Assembly (NCBI GenBank): GCA_965116015.1 | Contig: OZ220477.1 | Location: 186,001 to 250,000, forward strand | Source: S5-327 sp965116015 | GTDB taxonomy: Bacteria; Chloroflexota; Dehalococcoidia; Lucifugimonadales; Australimonadaceae | DNA: 64,000 bases | Direction of reading: 5' to 3' | Part shown: piece by piece, positions 61,212 through 64,000 of the stretch | Layout: each line of letters starts with the position of its first letter | Position numbering within the stretch: the first letter of the stretch is position 1 | Notes under the pieces: model-generated | The model's input: the letters and a program-made list of their open reading frames with translations, nothing else | Databases searched by the model: none | Told to the model about the DNA's origin: nothing | Position numbers and translations under genes: made by a program

Positions 61212-62178
61212 CTAATCGGGGGCGAGCGCTTCTAGGGTTCCGCGCATCAGCGCTTTGCTGGCGCCGAAGGGGAACATCAGGATCGGCAGGGTTACTCCGG
61301 CGGAGCGCGCCTCTTCCAGGCGCTCGCGGGACTGGACGCGGGAGCCGACGGCGCTGGTTGCGTCGACCATCTCGTCGGTTACTGCGGCGGCGGCGGCCGC
61401 TCGTCCTGCGCGGTTGGGGCGGCGCCATTCCGCACGGATCCGGGCGGCCTGGGGCTCCCATCCGAACTGCCGCATAAGGCGGTTGTAGAAGGCGCCCATG
61501 CCTCCGACGTAGTAGGCGATGTGCGCTCGCGCCAGCGCTCTTGCCTCGTTGGGGCTCTCGGCGACGGCGGCAATGACGCTTGGCGCGATCTCGATTGCGC
61601 CGGGGTCGCGTCCCGAGCGCCTGGCGCCGGCGGCGAGCTGTTCACGCATTGCGGGTATGGCGTCGCGCCGCAGGAAGATCGGGAGCCAGCCGTCGGCTAG
61701 CTCGCCGGCGAGTTCGATGTTCCGGGGGCCGATAGAGGCGATCATAATGGGGATTGCTGGTCTGAGGGGACGCTCGCGGAGCTGGAAGTTCCGCAGGCGG
61801 AAGAGTTCGCCGTTGTAGTCGACACGTTCGCAGCGGGCGCTCCCACTGCTGACCGTGCCAGTTTTCGACGACGATGGGGCCACTCGCGCCAAGCCCGAGC
61901 GTGAGGCGTCCGCCTGACAGGAAATCGAGAGCGGCTGCGCTTTGGGCCGTCATTGCGGGGGTGCGGCTGAATAGCGTAGCTACGTGCGTTCCCAGTCCTA
62001 TTCTGGACGTTCGCGCGGCAGCCCAGGCGAGCGGGGTGAAGGCGTCGTAGCCCCATGACTCGCCGCACCAGACCGATTCGAATCCGAGCTCCTCAGCCCG
62101 GCGGATGAGGTCGAGCGTTTCTTGGGGGGTCAGCTTTCCGCCGACGGGGATGTGGAGCGCGAGCCGCTGTTTGGTCAT
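61212..62178 (-). pseudogene. Luciferase-like (LLM class, F420-type) oxidoreductase, frameshifted
   Basis: The N-terminal half (from ATG 62178: HIPVGGKLTPQETLDLIRRAEELGFESVWCGESWGYDAF, to ENWHGQQWERPLRT) and the C-terminal half (ERVDYNGELFRLRNF to the stop at 61212) are in different frames and meet near 61840. Together they form one LLM-class flavin-dependent oxidoreductase, but about 15-20 residues normally between these segments are missing as well. So this is a small out-of-frame deletion, either a real lesion or an assembly error. Confidence 0.75.
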
Positions 62179-62323
62179 CGGGGCCGCGACCTCTGCGTTG
62201 GGGTTCGGGCGCGGGGATTATAGGCGCGTTCCGCTGGAGCGTTCCGCGAGATGGAGCGTTAGGCGCTACTATGCGCAGCGGCATGCCGGCACTACGACTG
62301 AATGCTCCACGAGGCGACCGCAG

Positions 62324-63463
62324 GTGAAGGCGACGCTTTCCGGCGGCAGCGCATGGGCCCGCGACGCGGGGTTTCAGGGGTTGCTCGAGCGTATCGCGGC
62401 GTCGGCGGAGGTTACCGACCGGGAGCGGGAGACGCCGCGCGACATCATCGACGATATGGCGGGGAGGGGATTGTTCCGGTTGCTTGTTCCCCTGTCGGTT
62501 GGGGGCGGGGAGATTGATTTTCTCGACTATCTTGGGATGGCGAGAGCGGTGGCGCAAGCCGACGGCAGCACGGGGTGGCACTTCAATCAGAACAATGTTC
62601 TGGGGACGATGGCGTCGTTGATGCCGGCGTCGCTGGCCGAGGAGATATGGAGCGATCCGCGGGCTATTCTGTGCAACGGTCCTCCGCAGCACACGGCGAT
62701 TGTTCCGGCGGAGGGCGGGTACTTGCTCACTGGGCGATGGAACTTCAGCAGCGGCTCGCGGCATGCGACGTGGGTGGTCGCCGCGGGGCGCATCGGCGGG
62801 TCTGAGACGCATACGCTGCTGGCGCCGAGAGAGGCGGTTGAGTTCATTGATACGTGGCAGGTGAAAGGTTTGCGGGGGACTGGCAGTTTCAGTTTCGAGA
62901 CGGAAGGGTTGTTTGTTCCCGCCAGCCGGAGCTTCATCGAGGCGAAGACGCCGCGGGAGGACGGGCCGCTCTATCTCATTCCCAGGAGCTTGTTCTTTGG
63001 GGCTGGTTTCGGGGCGGTGGCGCTGGGGGTTGCTCGTTCGGCGCTGGATGCGGCGATCGACTTGGCGACGCGCAAGACTCCGCAGGAGCAGGCGCTCCTG
63101 CGGGATCAGCCGTCTGTGCAGCGGGAGGTGGGGCGAGGGGAGGCGTTGTGGGGGGCAGCGAACGCGTTTCTTATGGAGAAGGCGTCGCAGCTGTGGGGGA
63201 GCGCAACGGAACGGCGCGAGGCGCCGATTCGGGAGCGCATTGAGTTGCGGCTTGCCGCGACGCACGCGATACGCCAGGCCGCGGAGGCGACGGATATTGC
63301 GTATGGGGTGTTCGGGGCGACGGCGATTTTCGAGTCGAGTCCTGTTCAGCGCAGGTTCCAGGACGCTCATGCGATTACGCAGCAGATTCAGGGACGCATG
63401 GAGCACTACGATACGGCGGGGCAGTTTTTCCTTGGTCTCGAGCCTCAGGGGAGGTTCTTCTAG
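62324..63463 (+). CDS. Acyl-CoA dehydrogenase-like flavoprotein (possible flavin-dependent monooxygenase)
   Basis: This 379-residue protein is of the acyl-CoA dehydrogenase superfamily, closer to the HsaA/HpaB-type two-component monooxygenases (FRLLVPLSVGGGEIDFLDYLGMARAVAQADGSTGW, GRWNFSSGSRHATWVVAAG, WQVKGLRGTGSFSFE, and a C-terminal helical bundle). The usual catalytic Glu of acyl-CoA dehydrogenases is not obvious. GTG start at 62324 with GAGGCG 8 bases upstream. Substrate unknown; aromatic compounds are plausible. Confidence 0.78.
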   Translation: MKATLSGGSAWARDAGFQGLLERIAASAEVTDRERETPRDIIDDMAGRGLFRLLVPLSVGGGEIDFLDYLGMARAVAQADGSTGWHFNQNNVLGTMASLMPASLAEEIWSDPRAILCNGPPQHTAIVPAEGGYLLTGRWNFSSGSRHATWVVAAGRIGGSETHTLLAPREAVEFIDTWQVKGLRGTGSFSFETEGLFVPASRSFIEAKTPREDGPLYLIPRSLFFGAGFGAVALGVARSALDAAIDLATRKTPQEQALLRDQPSVQREVGRGEALWGAANAFLMEKASQLWGSATERREAPIRERIELRLAATHAIRQAAEATDIAYGVFGATAIFESSPVQRRFQDAHAITQQIQGRMEHYDTAGQFFLGLEPQGRFF

Positions 63464-63478
63464 CTGCGGGCGGCGGCG

Positions 63479-64000
63479 TTACGAGAGGTCGAGCAGTTTG
63501 TCGAGGCCGATGGTCAGGCCGGAGAGGTGGCCGACTTTGCGGATGGCGAGGAGCACGCCGGGCATATAGCATGCGCGGTCGATGGCGTCGTGGCTCAGGG
63601 AGAGGGTTTGGCCTGGGCCGCCGAAGGTCACCTGATGGCGGGCCATACGTCCCGGCATCCGCGCGGCATGGATGCTGACGCCGTGGTAGTCGGCGCCGCG
63701 GGCTCCGGGGAGCGGTTCTCGCTCGGGGGAGTTGCGCTCGAATGGAGCGGGGCGAGCTTCGCGGATGGCCTTTGCGATGCCCAGGGCGGTGCCGGAGGGG
63801 GAGTCGATTTTCATTTCGTGGTGTTCTTCGAGGATGTCGGCGTAGTCGAACCAGGGGGCGGCGAGAGCGGCGAGTTTGGCGAGGAGCACGGCGCCGATGG
63901 TGAAGTTGGGAGCGAGGAAGGCGGCGCAGGCGCGCTCTTCGCAGAGGCGGCGCAGGTAGTCGATCTGCTCTTCGGTGAAGCCGGTGGAGCCGATGACGGG
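63479..64000 (-). CDS. dapB: 4-hydroxy-tetrahydrodipicolinate reductase, 5' part beyond window
   Basis: This is the C-terminal 173 residues of DapB, which reduces the lysine/diaminopimelate precursor with NAD(P)H. The frame runs off the window edge. Visible motifs are STGF and APNFTIGAVL (the TTG/APN region) and EEHHEMKIDSPSGTA, with the catalytic His and Lys. The end RKVGHLSGLTIGLDKLLDL matches the family C-terminus. Confidence 0.9.
   Translation of the reverse strand, partial: PVIGSTGFTEEQIDYLRRLCEERACAAFLAPNFTIGAVLLAKLAALAAPWFDYADILEEHHEMKIDSPSGTALGIAKAIREARPAPFERNSPEREPLPGARGADYHGVSIHAARMPGRMARHQVTFGGPGQTLSLSHDAIDRACYMPGVLLAIRKVGHLSGLTIGLDKLLDLS

Overview
This is a 64 kb, high-GC, densely coding stretch of a bacterial chromosome with most of its genes in short polycistronic runs. 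The content points to Chloroflexota, most likely a Dehalococcoidia/SAR202-type aerobe. It has an alternative complex III cluster, a Chlor_Arch_YYY (DUF2298) protein beside its TIGR03663 (Agl23-like) partner, proline/threonine-rich exported proteins, and several oxidative catabolism families (UbiD, mandelate-racemase-type enolase superfamily, luciferase-like and acyl-CoA-dehydrogenase-like flavoproteins). No 16S rRNA is present, so the lineage is an inference.

Layout. 1-9.3 kb: two UbiD-type decarboxylases, a convergent five-gene heme uptake and degradation operon behind a candidate operator, then UbiX (which makes the UbiD cofactor), a PNPOx-like flavoprotein and an acid-sugar-dehydratase-like enzyme. 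9.4-17.9 kb: an exported zinc peptidase, pth, ligA, an MFS transporter, an FAD amine-oxidase-like protein and a flippase-like membrane protein. 18-25.5 kb: ftsY, then two large GT-C-type membrane proteins, the first carrying an inserted seven-repeat propeller. 25.4-30.5 kb: rnc, a DsbA-like gene that reads through an in-frame UGA (candidate selenoprotein), a LicD protein, a zinc-ribbon protein, ksgA, the SRP RNA gene and galU. 30.6-36.1 kb: a DUF2235 hydrolase, an M50 protease, an AT-rich foreign lipoprotein gene, a pseudouridine synthase and orn. 36.1-38.3 kb: a 1.9 kb cassette inserted into tandem copies of the orn 3' end. It encodes a Pro/Thr-rich membrane-anchored surface protein behind a promoter with a G17 spacer. 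38.3-46.8 kb: CoxG and alternative complex III. 47-51.5 kb: a Tat peptide, an Lrp regulator, tRNA-Arg, a DUF11-repeat surface protein and a cupin. 51.6-64 kb: fabF, folC, an ABC exporter, an alpha-E/ATP-grasp pair, a soluble transhydrogenase-like flavoprotein, a broken luciferase-like gene, an acyl-CoA-dehydrogenase-like protein and partial dapB.

How the genes work together: imported heme or iron could supply the multiheme alternative complex III, which passes quinol electrons to downstream oxidases. UbiX-made prenyl-FMN would activate the UbiD enzymes. The YYY/Agl23 pair, LicD, GalU and the flippase-like protein suggest surface glycan or glycoprotein assembly, and several exported repeat proteins are candidate clients. 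The observations most worth following are the candidate DsbA-like selenoprotein, the propeller insertion in the YYY protein, and the inserted cassette with a length-variable promoter spacer.
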